Made by a program: the position numbers and the translations under genes. Under the pieces are notes generated by a model. It was not told where the DNA came from. It did no database searches and saw nothing but the letters and a program-made list of their open reading frames with translations. From Cyanophora paradoxa (Eukaryota; Glaucocystophyceae; Cyanophorales; Cyanophoraceae), in contig QPMI01000494.1 of the NCBI GenBank assembly GCA_004431415.1, forward strand, positions 248,001 to 312,000: a stretch of 64,000 nt of DNA. The letters run 5' to 3'. Below are positions 45,476-56,893 of this stretch, piece by piece (position 1 is the first letter of the stretch; the number at the start of each line of letters is the position of its first letter).

Positions 45476-48400
45476 CTACAACGTCCTGGAGGAACCGGGG
45501 TCGGCCTGCACGGGGGTACAAGTAAGAGGGCGGAAGAGAGATCGCAACGAGAGCGGAGGGCGGAGAAAGCGGACCGCTCCGAATTCGAACACTAGGTCGC
45601 CCCCCGAATCGAATTCAGTTAGGACCACCGGCTCGGGTCCGGGGGCGCAGGCCAGGGGCGGCGGCGCCGCCGCCGGCGGCAGCTGACACATCGCTGCGAC
45701 TCCAGCGATGTCGGTCCGGGATGGCGGCGTGACGTTTAGCTTGACGGGTACAGGCACGGCGCGGTGCTCGAAGAGGGGGGGTAGCTCTTTCAGCTCTTTC
45801 TCGGCCGCTTTCATAGACGCGGAAGAGTCGCTGCGGTTTAGTTTAGAAAGAGGGGGGAAGGAATGCGAGGGGGTACAGGAACGGAACCGCACCTCGGGAC
45901 GGGTACCTCCGAGGCCGTGGAGCAGGTTCGGAGGGACCCCGGGCGCTCCCCGGACAGTACCCCCTCAAATCCCGTCAGGCTGTGCTCGGAGCGCAGCGTG
46001 GTACCCCCCTCCTCCTCTTCCCCCCCCTCCCCGCCCTCCTCGGCCTCCTCGGCCTCCGGGGTAGGACTCGCGCGCTGGCGCGACGGGGGCCGCCCCTGCG
46101 GCTTCGAGCTGCTCCCCGTACCCGTACCCGGATCGCTGGGGGGGCGAGAGGCGTCCTCTCCGAGAACCAGTACCCCCGCCTCCGTCCTCGCGATCGCGGC
46201 GAGCTGGTCCGACGAAGCGGCCAGCGACGCGCTCCGTTGCGTCACGGCGCGGGTCTGACGGAAAAAAAAATCAGCAAAGGGGGGTACGGCATTTCTACAG
46301 GACGGGTACGGGTACCAGCTTCGCCTCGTTGGTTAGAGCCCGGCGCCGCTGCTGTTGGAGCCTCTCCACCTCCTTCTCGAGGAAGCCCGTCAGGTCCGCC
46401 ACGCTCTTCTCGAACTCCTCCTGTACACCCCGGGGCTCGATTCGCGTACCCCGCCGAGTGGCATCGTACCCCAGTCCCCCGCACCTGGGCGCGGACGATC
46501 GCGGGGTCGTACCCGCCGTCCTCGGCCACCGCACGGAGCCCTGCGCGGAGTCTCAAACGGGGGGGGGGGGGGGGGGATGCGGGGAGGGGGGTACGGGAGA
46601 GCCCACCGTGCGCGACGCTTGAGTGGAAAGCGGCGGAGCCGCCTCCGCGGGAGGAGCGGTGGTCGGACCCGTGTACCCCCGAGAGGCTGCGAGGGCGGCC
46701 GGGGGGGAGGAGGGAATCAGGGTGATCTGAAGTATCAAAGAGGGGGGGGTACGGCGCACCGGACTTCGCCGAGGCTGGCGCGGCGGGATCCGACGTCGGA
46801 CCACGCGGATGCCATCGTACCCAGGCTGGGCCGCCGGTGCGTCCCTGGCGGCGGCTCGGGCGCCAGCCCGTGCCCGTGCGCGTGCGAGGCGGAGGAGAAC
46901 GCTGCGCTGTGCCGGGGCCCGCGGGATCGGGAGTTCAGGAGGGATTCGAGCTGCGCTTCCAGCTTATGCGCCTCGTCCCGCCTGAGGCGCCCCGTCTCCA
47001 GCTCGCAGCCCCAGTCGATGAGCACCTGCGATCAAATTCGAGACGGGAAGAAGAGAAGATCAAATCTGGAGAGAAGCTCTGGCTAGCTAGCCTGCGCGGC
47101 GAGCTTGTGCCCGTGTCGAACGGCGTCGTGCAGCGCGTTCCCGTTCCACCGGTCCACAGCGGCCACGTCCGCCCCGCTGGAAAATCGCGTAAGTCCGGGG
47201 GCCCCGGGTTCGAATCCCGGCGGGCGCACTTCTGCAGGAGGTACTCGAGGCACTGCAGCTTCCCCTCCGCCGCCGCGAGGTGCAGGGGGGTACGCCCGTC
47301 GTAGTCCCCGTCGTTGATGGGTAGCCCGTACCGAAGGAGGACCTTCAGGGTCTCTACGTCCCCCCGGGCTGCCGCGTTGCACTGGGGAAGGAGGGGGGGG
47401 GGGGGGGGGGGGGGGGGACGTTAGCGGCGCGACGGGTACGCGCTAAGTCTGGATGGGGGGAATACCAGCATCCCCGACGCGTTCTCGACCTTCATCTCCG
47501 CGCCGGAGCGAAGTAGGAGCTCCGCGATGTGGTGGTATCCGTGCCTGACGGCGTCCTTGGGAGGGGGTACGCGGTTAAGAAGTGAGGTGAGGGTACGCGG
47601 GCGCGGGGCGGCATACCTGGAGCGGGGTACCCTTGTTGCGGTCGAGGGGCGAGAGGTCCACGCCCTGTTGGATCAGGTACTCTACCGCTGCTTGGTTCCC
47701 GTTGCAGGCCGCGCTGCAGGCGGGCGCGTCGACGTCAGAAGCGGCAGCGGGATCGGGGTCGGGCGGCTCACAGGTGAAGCGCGGTTCGCCCGTCGTAGTC
47801 GGGCGTCCCGGGGTCGACGCCGCACTCGACGAGCCGACGAAGGGCGTCTATGTCTCCGTCCGCGGCGGCCGTGCAGAGCATCGTCGCGACGTCCTCGAAG
47901 CACGCCGAGGCGCCGAAGCGGATGAGCAGCGCGGCCGCCTCGTCCTGCTTGTGGCGGACGGCGTCGATGACGGGCGTCCCGCCGTAGCGGTCCTTGGCGT
48001 TCAGATTGGCGCCCCGGTCGATGAGCAAGTGGATGATGTCGATGTGGCCGTCGCTGGCGGCGCTGCGGGCGGGCGCGTCAGGCGCATCCGCGGGCCCAGA
48101 GTCGGGCGGCCTACGAACAGGTGCAGGGCGGTGCGGCCGTCGTAGTCGGCGCTGTCGACGTCGACGTCCATGGCGAGGTAGCGCTTGACGCCCTCGAGGT
48201 TGCCCTTGTGGGCCTCCGTGAGCATCGCGACCGTCTTCTCCTGCTCGCGCTTCTCCTTGGCCTGCCGCACAAACTCTCAGTCTAGTCCAGTCGACTATAG
48301 TCTAGTTCAGTCTAAGAAGCCGACTTCAGCTAGATTGTATATGACCTGCTGCATTTCTCTTCGTTGCGCTTCCCCTTAGTGAGCTCTCATCTCATTCCTC

Positions 48401-51400
48401 CCCTAGCTTCTAGCCTAGCTTTAGATATACTCTCATCCAACGCCCCTCAACGCGCCTGGCGGACGATCTCGTGGACGGAGCGGCGGCCGTCCCCCGAGGC
48501 CATGCTCCCCAGCGCCTCGCTCGTCCCGCTCGCCACGCTGCGGGGGCGAGGGGCGAGGGGCGAGGCAAGCGGTCAGGGAGGCCTGAAGGGTTCGAGCCGG
48601 CGGGAGCGGAGAAGGTCACACGTAAAGCTAAAGCTAAGCCACGCGGCCCCAAGTGATCCCAGTGAACGGACCTCCTGCCGTCCTCGTCGCCCCAGGCGCC
48701 GAGGAACGGTCACTAGGGACGTTTCTAGGGCCACGCAGGCTCTAAGATCTAGACGTCCCGAGCGGTCGCAGGCAGAGCTAAGCCCGAAGCCCTAGGAACG
48801 GACCTCCTGCCGTCCTCGTCGCCGCAGGCGCCGAGGACGCGCTTGAAGATGAGCTCCTCCTGCGTCGGGTTGTGCTTCGCCAGCTCCTGCGCGCGCCGGA
48901 GCGGTTCAACGGTTAGTTTGGATCAGCTCGGCCTCACACTCAGTTCAGTTCGACTCAGTAAGCTTAGCCCGGCTCCGTCCGATTAGAGCAGTGTGCGCGG
49001 GCGGGGAAGCGGTTCGGATCAGCTCAGCCTCGGTTCGCGAGGTTAGGATCCGCGCAGATAGCTGGTTTACGTGCGATTAACTTAGCGCGGCCTAGACCCA
49101 GCTGAGTTCTTCCGCTGAATTCTAGGGCGGACCTGGAAGTCTTAGAAGTTCTCGGCTATAGGTGTGTTTAGATGTCTTAGGCGTCTAAAGGTGTTTTTAG
49201 CTACTCCGTCGAGATCTAGATCTAGCTACAGGGCGGACCTGGAAGTCGGGCTTGGAGAGGGCGCAGATGGTCGCGTGCCCCTTGCTCGAGACGCACGCCG
49301 AGTACGGCTGCCGGCGGCCCGCACAGATCAGCCGAGAAGCTCAGTGCAGGAGGAGAGGCCCGCGGCGCTAGCAAGCAAGCAAGCAAGCAAGCTAGTGGGC
49401 CAAGCTAGCGGCAAGCCATGGCCAGTGGGCGATGCGGTGCCTGCACCGCCCACAGCACGCCGGCACCGCTAAGCGACGACGGGCGGGCCGCTCACCTGCC
49501 GGACGCCGAAAAAGAAGGCGATTTCGCCGAGGCACGCCCCCGTGCTGACCTCCCGCTTCGTCGCCGCCTGCGTCACCGGATCCACCGCCGTGATCTCGAC
49601 CTGCGCGCGGCAGGGGGCGGGGCGGGGCGAGGGTTAGGAGGCGAGCGCAGGTCGAGATCAGATCCCATGTATATTGTTCCTTGTGGGCCGCGGGGGGCGG
49701 GGGGCGGGGCCAGGCGTCAGAAGGTGAGCGCCCTCTAGTAGAATTCTAGGGGGGATCGCGAGGAGGGGGGGGGGAGGGGGAGGGGGGGGAGGGAGGGATC
49801 GCTTCACCCCCCAGGGAAGGGGGGGAGTAGGGGGCCGCACGACGCCGCTGGCGACGAAGTAGAGGGTGTGGGAGAGGTCGCCCCGCCGGAACACCTGCGT
49901 CTTCGGCAGCTGCGCGCGTGGGACGAGGCGGAGAGGAAGGAAGGAGAGGTCAGGGGTACGAGAGGTAGGTCGGAGCGTGGGTGGCCGGGCACCAGGGTCT
50001 GCTCCTGGAGGAGGACGGAGAGGGAGTCGACGAAGTTGTCGTCGCAGTCGGCGAAGGTCCGGTTCGACGCGATCAGCGGCCGCGACACCTGCCGCGACAC
50101 CTGCACCTGCGCGCGCTCCGGCCTCAGCCCGGCCCGGCCCGGCCCGGCCCGCTCGGCTCGGACGGCCCAAAGCGTAGCGCAGCATGCGGACCTGCAGGTT
50201 CCTCGGGAGCTCCTTGAAGATACCCTGGTCCGAGCTCTGGAGGGGGGGTACACGCCCTTCAGACCCCGGGGGTACACGGTTCGTCGGAGGCGGGGGAGGA
50301 GTACCTGGTTCTGGGCGCGGAAGTCGAAGAAGGAGACGAGGTCGGAGGCGAGGGAGGCCCCCAGGCCCTTCTCCTTAATGAAGCGCCCGATCGCCAGGAA
50401 CTCGTCCCGCAGGCCCACGATCTGCCCCGAACCAGATCGGAAAGGTCCCCGACGGGATTCGAACCGGAAAGAAAAGGGGGGTACGCGCACCTCGCTGTCG
50501 GCCCCGGACATGAAGTCCGACAGGTACATCATCAGGAAAGAGTACCTGGGAGCCGGCCCGTCACCTCAGCAGCCCGTGCTCGAGCCTCGAGCTTGCTTAG
50601 AGGACTATTGGGAGGATCTTAAGAGGATATTGCCTCTCATCAGAGGGAGAAAGCAGAGACTCGGCAGTGCTTAGACTGCTCGGTAAGACTGTTCCTAAGA
50701 TAGATGGATCGAGCTCCTTATAAGGTCCTTTTTTATTAGATCCCCGGACGGGCGGGCGGGGGGGGGGAGGGGGCGGGGGGTACCAGCATAGGGACGTTAG
50801 GTCGCCGAGCAGAAACGCCACAATCTCCGCGGCAGACGTGGGCGCGATCTGCGGGGAGGGTGGTGGTGGGAGGGGGTAGACAAGCGTAAGCGAGCGCGAG
50901 GGGAGGGCATCCAGAGCATAATGAAGGGCCGAGCTCCTCCACCTTCGCTCAAGGAGAGAGAGGAGAAGGACGGGCAGAGCTTCGAAGGCTAAATTTAGCG
51001 TAAGCGTGCGCACCGATCCGGGGCCCATAGACGTCAGCATCGACTGCGTCAGATCAGATCAGATCAGATCAGATCAGAGCAGAGCAGATCGGAGCTGAAG
51101 CGCGCACGAAGCTCCAGAACATGCACTGCGGTAGGGCGGGGGGCGTGGTCAGGAGGTGTGGGGAGGGGTCGCGCGGGAAGGGGGGTACGATGAGGGCGGA
51201 CCGTGAGCCACTCGAGGAACCCGTACCCGGTCGAATTCTCGCGCCCGAAGTCATCCCCGAGCTCCGGGTTGTCCTCCCGCACCTGGGTACAGTGTTACTT
51301 ACAAGATGATGGGAAAGCGCGGGTTCGAATCCGTGCGGGGCCCTTTTCGCACCCGGGAGATCCAGTCGGGTCCGTGGCGGGCGGGTACGGCGGCAGTGTA

Positions 51401-52515
51401 GTAGAAGGCGCAGCTGCCGTAGTGGCCGATCAGGAGCGTGACCAGCAGGAGCTTCTTGACCTGTACCCCGGTCAGGCCCCGCCAGATCGGTTCGGGCAAA
51501 CAGCAGTATCCAGTACCCCGCCCATTGAGTTGCGTGATGTCGCGTTCTCGTTGCGCCGCATGAGGTACCGGTACAGGGGCCGCGTCGCGAGGTAGCGGTT
51601 TAGGCGCAGCCAAATCACAACCGTCACGCTCACGTTCTGTGGCAGGGGGGTCGGGAGGGGTACGGCGCGACGGGGAGCGGGCGAAGGGGGGGGTACCGCG
51701 AGGACGGCCATGACGTCGAAGGGCACGACAGCCACGACGTCCCACACTAGGCTCGTCTTCATGTCTGCAGGGCGACATCAAAAGAAGTTGGGGGGGGGGG
51801 AAGCCGCGGAGGGGTACAGCGCACAGCGGCGGACGATCTTGTTCACGCGGACTTCGACGGCGCCCTTCTTGTTCTGGTAGGGCTGCGCGGCGCGCTCAGA
51901 TCAGATCGGGTCTGAAGCTATCGGTTCTTCAGATCAGATCTGAAGCTAACGGCGGCGCACCGAGATGAGGCGTACGGCGCAGAGGACCGCAAACAGAACG
52001 TCGGCGGCCCAGTCCGATACGAAGGGCCTCAGCGGGTCCGACGTGCGCGTCATCGCGACCCGGAAGGGAATGGCGAAGGCAACTGCGGGTGCGGTTCGGC
52101 GGGGCGGGGCGGCGTGGGGCGGCGCGGCGCGGGGTCGGGACGGAATAATCGGCGCACAGTAAGCGGCCAGAAGGACGCGAAGGCTGTCGAGGAGGCGGCT
52201 GATGGGCGCGCCGGGCCGCAGCGGGTAAGTCCAGTGCGAGGACGGCACGATGCAGAGCCCGTCCGCCTCCAGCAGCAGCGACGCCCGCGTGCGGGAGCTG
52301 AGCAGAGTCGACTCGCGCCCCGCCGCGCCCTTGCCGCTCGCCCGGCTGCCCTCGCTCTGCCGCCGCCCCGATGCCTTCCCGCTGCGGCCGAGCGACCCCG
52401 TGCTCGGCGAGGGCGCGAGCGCGACGAGCCCGCGCCCGAGCGAGCCTGGGCGAAAGGAGTGAGGCCGCGACCTCTCTGCGAGCTTAGCTGGGAAAAGCCG
52501 CTCGCGCACCGGCAT
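45476..52515 (-). CDS. CNBD-type voltage-gated cation channel with ankyrin repeats
   Basis: The gene opens MPVRERLFPAKLAERSRPHS (ATG 52515) and has many short exons. Order: Ser/Arg-rich N-terminus; S1-S2 (FRVAMTRTSDPLRPFVSDWA, DVLFAVLCAVRLIS); S3 (TSLVWDVVAVVPFDVMAVLA); S4 (VIWLRLNRYLATRPLYRYLM); S5 (VKKLLLVTLLIGHYGSCAFY); a pore helix and filter spread over microexons 51108-51125 (CMFWSF) and 51014-51043 (SMLTSMGPGS); S6 (APTSAAEIVAFLLGDLTSLC and SFLMMYLSDFMS). Then the C-linker (GIFKELPRNLQVRMLRYALG), a cyclic-nucleotide-binding domain (QVFRRGDLSHTLYFVASGVV; GACLGEIAFFFGVRQ), about five ankyrin repeats (such as GNLEGVKRYLAMDVDVDSAD and CTAAADGDIDALRRLVECGV), a helical segment near 46300-46430 (FEKSVADLTGFLEKEVERLQ) and a low-complexity tail. 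The layout matches plant AKT/SKOR channels, but the filter reads GPG, not GYG. The exact C-terminal stop is uncertain. Confidence 0.82.
47177..47229 (-). other. 53-nt intron made of an antisense tRNA 3'-half-like sequence
   Basis: This intron joins CTG-CAG-AA to C-GGG-GCG-GAC, giving the ankyrin consensus YLLQNGADVAAVDRWNGNAL, so its borders are secure. Read on the plus strand it contains a perfect T-arm, CCGGG-TTCGAAT-CCCGG, followed by the acceptor-like CGGGCGCA. No 5' half or matching acceptor strand is nearby, so it is not a tRNA gene. Confidence 0.75.
51293..51352 (-). other. 60-nt intron containing an antisense tRNA T-arm-like sequence
   Basis: The intron separates W-I-S-R from V-R-E-D-N-P-E in phase 0 in the channel gene. 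On the plus strand it reads GCGCGG-GTTCGAATC-CGTGC, a T-arm with one G-U pair, then GGGGCCC and TTTT, like the 3' end of a tRNA plus a Pol III stop. No cloverleaf can be completed. Confidence 0.65.
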
Positions 52516-53072
52516 CCGCCATCCCTCCGAGTTGGCGCTTGAGCGTAGGTCGGGGCGGCCGGCCGTGAGCTCTCAGCGAGCAAGAGGTGGAACTCCGCGC
52601 TCTCTACGAGCCGCCGCCGCGGCGGCCATCTCGCCGACCGATGGCCTTGACCAGGCGGGGCGAAAGGCCGAGCTCACGACTTGCGAGGCCGCTCTCGCTA
52701 CAACGCAGTTGCCTCAGCAGGTCGACTGGCAGCCAGCACCGTTTACGCCTCAGCTAACGCGGCGATGATGCGCAAGCTCTGCAGCCGCGTGGGGTACGAC
52801 GCCGGTTTAATCGCTTCGCCGACTAATTCCCCCTTCGACCGTGTTTACGTCAAAGTTACGTAACACGGCGGCGAGCTGACAGGCATCGTCTGGGACGATA
52901 ACGCAAGCTCCCAAACAACACAGAAGGTCGCTTAAGCCCCCCGAAGTCCGCGCAGCGCGAGTTCAGGTTAGCTCTGCGTACCCCCCTCGACGACGTAAGC
53001 TCGACGTAACTCATAACTTTAGCGCGTCGGTTTGTTTCAGCTCGCACCAGCGCCGGCAGAGAGCAGCGCAGG

Positions 53073-56000
53073 ATGAGCGGCAAGCCTCGCGTGGTCATCA
53101 TTGGTGCGCGCCGTTGGTTAGGCCCCGCGCCGCGCGGCACGCGAAGCGGCTCCGAGCCGCTCTCCCCGGGCGCGCCGGGCCTCCTCCCGCCGCTTCCGGG
53201 TCCCTCGCATGTAGTTATCCGCGGCTAGCGTGCAACCTCCTGTCCTCCCGCGGGCCGGCCGGACTGCGCGTGCCGGGCCGCCGAGCAGCGGCACGCGCAT
53301 CGGCTCCTAGCCGCGCCGCACCCCTCCGCACATTCCGCCAGCTCAGGCACCCTCCATAGCTAACAACAACACAGCCGAGCTTGCCCGGTCGCTCATCGTG
53401 CGCTCCCTCCTTTCGCAGGCGGCGGCTTCGCGGGCGCGAAGCTCGCGCGGATCCTCGAGAAGGTCGCACATGTGACGCTCATCGAGGCGAAGACGTACTT
53501 CGAGCACAACCTGGCGATCCCGCGGGCCCTCGTCAACGAGAACTACGTCCCGCACATTCTGGTAGACCACCGCGAGTACCTGGGGTGAGGGCGACCGAGC
53601 CGCGCGTGCTTGCCTGGGCATGCGGCGGTGTCGCTCAAAGTTCTCATTTCCGTTCCTCCTCCTGCTCCGCCGCCGCCGCCGCAGCTCGACCTACATTATC
53701 GTCGGCCGCGGTCCGCCGGCTCTCTTTCCTTCCACCCTCCGTTCCTCCAACTTCCCGTCTGAGATTCGCTTTCCTTCGCTTTCCTCGCCGCAGTCGAGGA
53801 GGTCCGGCCGGAGGGCGTGCGCGTCCAGAACCGGGTGCGCGCCATCCGTCTACATTTGAATCTCGAATTTGATCTCGGATTCGATCCGAATTTGATCTCC
53901 TCCTTTCTGCACGTCAGGCCGACCCGGTGCCCTACGACTTCCTGGTGGTCGCCACGGGCCTCTCGTACGGGCCCTGGAAGGCACTAGAGTCCACACGGGA
54001 GGAGCGCGTCCAGACCCTCCAGAGCTTCCGCGACCAGGTGCGGGGGGAAGAAGGAAGGGGTGGCGCGCCGCTCTGGGCGCTTGGGTCTGGAGCTAGCAAG
54101 CTCGCTTGCTACCTGGCAGGGCGGGTGGGTCCCTGGGCCGAGGGGGCTCCGCCTGCGCTGCCGGCGGCCCGGCATCCAGCGGAACTAGCTGGATGCCTAG
54201 CTAGCCAGCCATCCGGGCTCGCTCGCTCGCTTCTTCTCGAGCTTGCGGCTCACGCTCGCTGTCCGACAGCTGCGGAACGCAAGCGAACTATCTAGGATCC
54301 TCCCGACTAGCCCCTTTTTAAGGTCCTTTAAAGGCTAAAGTTCGTGATGCTCTAAGGTCCTTAAAGAGGTCGCTACAGATCTGATTCGCCGTTCGGACAG
54401 CTGCGTAACGCGGGGCGGGTGCTGGTGGTGGGCGGGCGCTCGACGGGCGTCGAGATCGCCGGCGAGCTCCTCGCCGCCGACCCCCGCAAGCAGGTCAGAT
54501 CGGATCAAGTTAACCCCTTTAACGACCTTAGAGCCTTAAGAACTTGAGCTTCTAAAGGACCTTAAAAACGGGCCTTACAAGGGCCCTCCCCGCGAGGCTC
54601 CTCCTGCCGCCCTCGCGCTACCCTTTTCCTTTCTTCCTTCTGCCTCCGCTGCCGCCGCTGCCGACTCCGCCTTGGCACCCGTGGGTCTAGACCCAGACGC
54701 CCCCGCCGCCTCCAGCCCGGCCCAAGGCCCTCCCGCTTCCTGGCTGGCTAGCTAGCTAGCGCCTGGCGCCTCCTAGGAGGCACCAGGGACTATCGGGGTG
54801 ATCCTGGCTAGCTAGCTAGCGCCTGGCGGCCCCCTTGCTAGTTTCCCACAGCCCCCGCCTAGGGATCCTACACCGGCCGAAGCCGGGGGCGGCCCGCCTT
54901 GCTAGCTCCCCTGCCTAGCCTAGGGACCCAGGATCGACCCGCCGCCGCATCCCCGCCGCTGATCGATCGCGCGCCCGCCCTCCCGCCCGTCTGCCCGCAG
55001 GTCACCATCGTCCACTCCGGGCCCAGGCTGCTGGCGAGCTTTCTCCCCCCCCCTCCCTCCCCCCCGCCCTGACCCCTCTACCCCCCCTTCCCTCCCCTCA
55101 GGACGACATGGCGTCGGAGAAGGCGCAGGCGCACGCCGAGAAGTTCTTCGCCTCCCGCAACGCCAAGGTCCGTTGAACCTTAGGATCTAATCTAAGTCTA
55201 AGATCTTAAATCCCCGGCCTAGGACCTTAAGAAGATATAGGACCTTAGAATCGTGCCAACGCCAAGGTCCGTTTAACCCTCCCTGGGACCTTGCCATAGG
55301 ATGCGCCTTAGGGACCTTGGCCCCCCCGCCTCCTTTCTCCCTCCTTCCCCTCCAGAGCTTCTTCTTTCTAGGTGTATCCTAGCTAGCTAGCTAGCTAACG
55401 CTATCTTGCTAGTCTCCTCCGTCCGTCGCTCCTCACAATTGGGACCTCCTTATAGTAGATGGGGCCTTCGGACCTTCCCGGCCACCCCGGCCTATATATA
55501 GCTAGCATCCTAAGATCTTTCTCTTTGGAATTTCCTTGAGCTTTCCGGGCCTTCTGCCCTGACGAGCCGGCCGCTCCCGGGCCCGGCCCACTCGAGCTCC
55601 CCCCATTCTTCCCCCGCCTGACTGGGGCCGCGCTCAGGTGATCTGCAACGACCGGATCGAGGGCCTCAAGCCCGGCATCGTCGGCGGCACCCGCAACTAC
55701 AGGACCAAGTGCGCGGCTAGGCCAGGCTAGGCTAGGCTGGGCTCGGAGGAGAGAAGCTTGGCGGCTTAGCTTTAACCGGGGACAAGGGCCTTAGCTTAGG
55801 TCAAGCTTTCTCCTTGGGACGTTAGCTCCTCCTTGGGAAGAAGAAGCTTATAATTAGGGCCCTTAATTAAGGAAGTCAATTTTGTAGTTTCCTTGGGACG
55901 TTAGCTCCTTCCAGGATCTTCTTCTTTAGGACGCTAAGCTTCTTCCTCCTCTTCGCAGCGCGGGGGTAGACGTCGCCGCGGACGTCACCGTCGTCGCCAT

Positions 56001-56893
56001 CGGGGGGGGGACGCCCAACTCGGGCTTCATGCGCGCCGCGTTCCCCCAGACGCTGGTACCCCCCCCCCCCGACCAGTCCCCCCCCCCTTCCCTGTCTTTT
56101 CTAATCGCCTTTCTAATAACAGGACGCGACCGGCCGCATCCGCGTCGAGAAGACCCTCCAGGTCCGCGGATGCGTACCCCCCTGAACTCCCCCCTCTGAT
56201 TCTGTACCCCCCAGGTCGTGGGCCAGCCGAACATCTTCTGCATCGGCGACGTGAGCGATTTCCCCGACGGGCGGAAGGTACCCCTACCCTTCCACCCCCC
56301 CCCCCCCCCCCCCCCCCGCCAGAGCTTTGGAGCCTCAAGCCCAGCCCAGCCTAGCCTAGCCTCTAGCCTCTAGCCTCTAGCATATAGCTACGATTTCCCC
56401 GGCGCTCACTCACCGGCCGGGCGGGCTGCAGGGCGCGTACGCGGCGCAGCTGCACGCGGACGTTTGCGGCAAGAACATCGAGCGTCTGATTAAGAAGGGT
56501 AAATTTGATTCGGATTCGATCTCGTATCATATCACTGATGAACTTGTTTGTCGCGCGCGAAGGCGCCGGCGCGAAGCTGAGGGAGCACAAGCCGGCGCCG
56601 GCCGGGGGACTGGTCACCCTCGGCCCGGGCGACGGCATCCTTTCCTTCCCGAAGTGAGCGTTCCCCTCCCCTACAAGGGCGTTCGCCTGAACGTTCCTCC
56701 GAAGGTTTACGGCGACGGGCTGGCTCCCCCGCGCCATCAAATCGAAGGACATGTTCGTCAAGTCGATGGTACCCCCCTTCACCTTCTTCCCCCTCCCTTC
56801 CCACCTTCCTCCTGTGTTCTGAGCTTCCGTTTGGCCTCTCGTCCGCAGCGGAAGGGCGTGCTTGGGCTCAAGACCCCCAAGATCGAGCAGTAG
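53073..56893 (+). CDS. AIFM2/FSP1-like NAD(P)H-dependent FAD oxidoreductase
   Basis: An ATG at 53073 opens MSGKPRVVIIG, spliced to GGFAGAKLARILEKVAHVTL, the FAD-binding GxGxxG fold at the N-terminus. Next exons: NYVPHILVDHREYL, PVPYDFLVVATGLSYGPWKA (the ATG motif), then GRVLVVGGRSTGVEIAGELL, the second nucleotide-binding fold for NAD(P)H. Then VTIVHSGPRLLASF, KAQAHAEKFFASRNAK, VICNDRIEGLKPG, ADVTVVAIGGGTPNSGFMRA, VVGQPNIFCIGDVSDFPDGR (the second FAD-binding Asp motif), AYAAQLHADVCGKNIERLIK, GGLVTLGPGDGILSFP and a C-terminus KGVLGLKTPKIEQ, stop at 56893. The order matches the pyridine nucleotide-disulphide oxidoreductase family, AIFM2 branch, which reduces quinones and protects membranes from lipid peroxidation. 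Introns between 54.0 and 55.9 kb are long and share CTAGC and AAGGTCCTTA-type repeats. Confidence 0.85.
54730..54850. repeat. Intronic duplicated GCTAGCTAGC block
   Basis: CTGGCTAGCTAGCTAGCGCC followed by TGGCG occurs twice, about 63 nt apart, in an intron of the FAD oxidoreductase gene. Similar AGCTAGCTAGC strings recur at 55379-55396 in the next intron. The palindromic tetramer CTAG dominates. Confidence 0.7.

Noticed and set aside
47177-47229. A tRNA gene at the GGTTCGAATCC core, and similar sites near 51320, 50455 and 21285
   Set aside because: Only a T-arm and 3' acceptor-like strand are present. No D-arm, anticodon arm or matching 5' acceptor strand was found, and the sites lie inside introns with secure in-frame borders.
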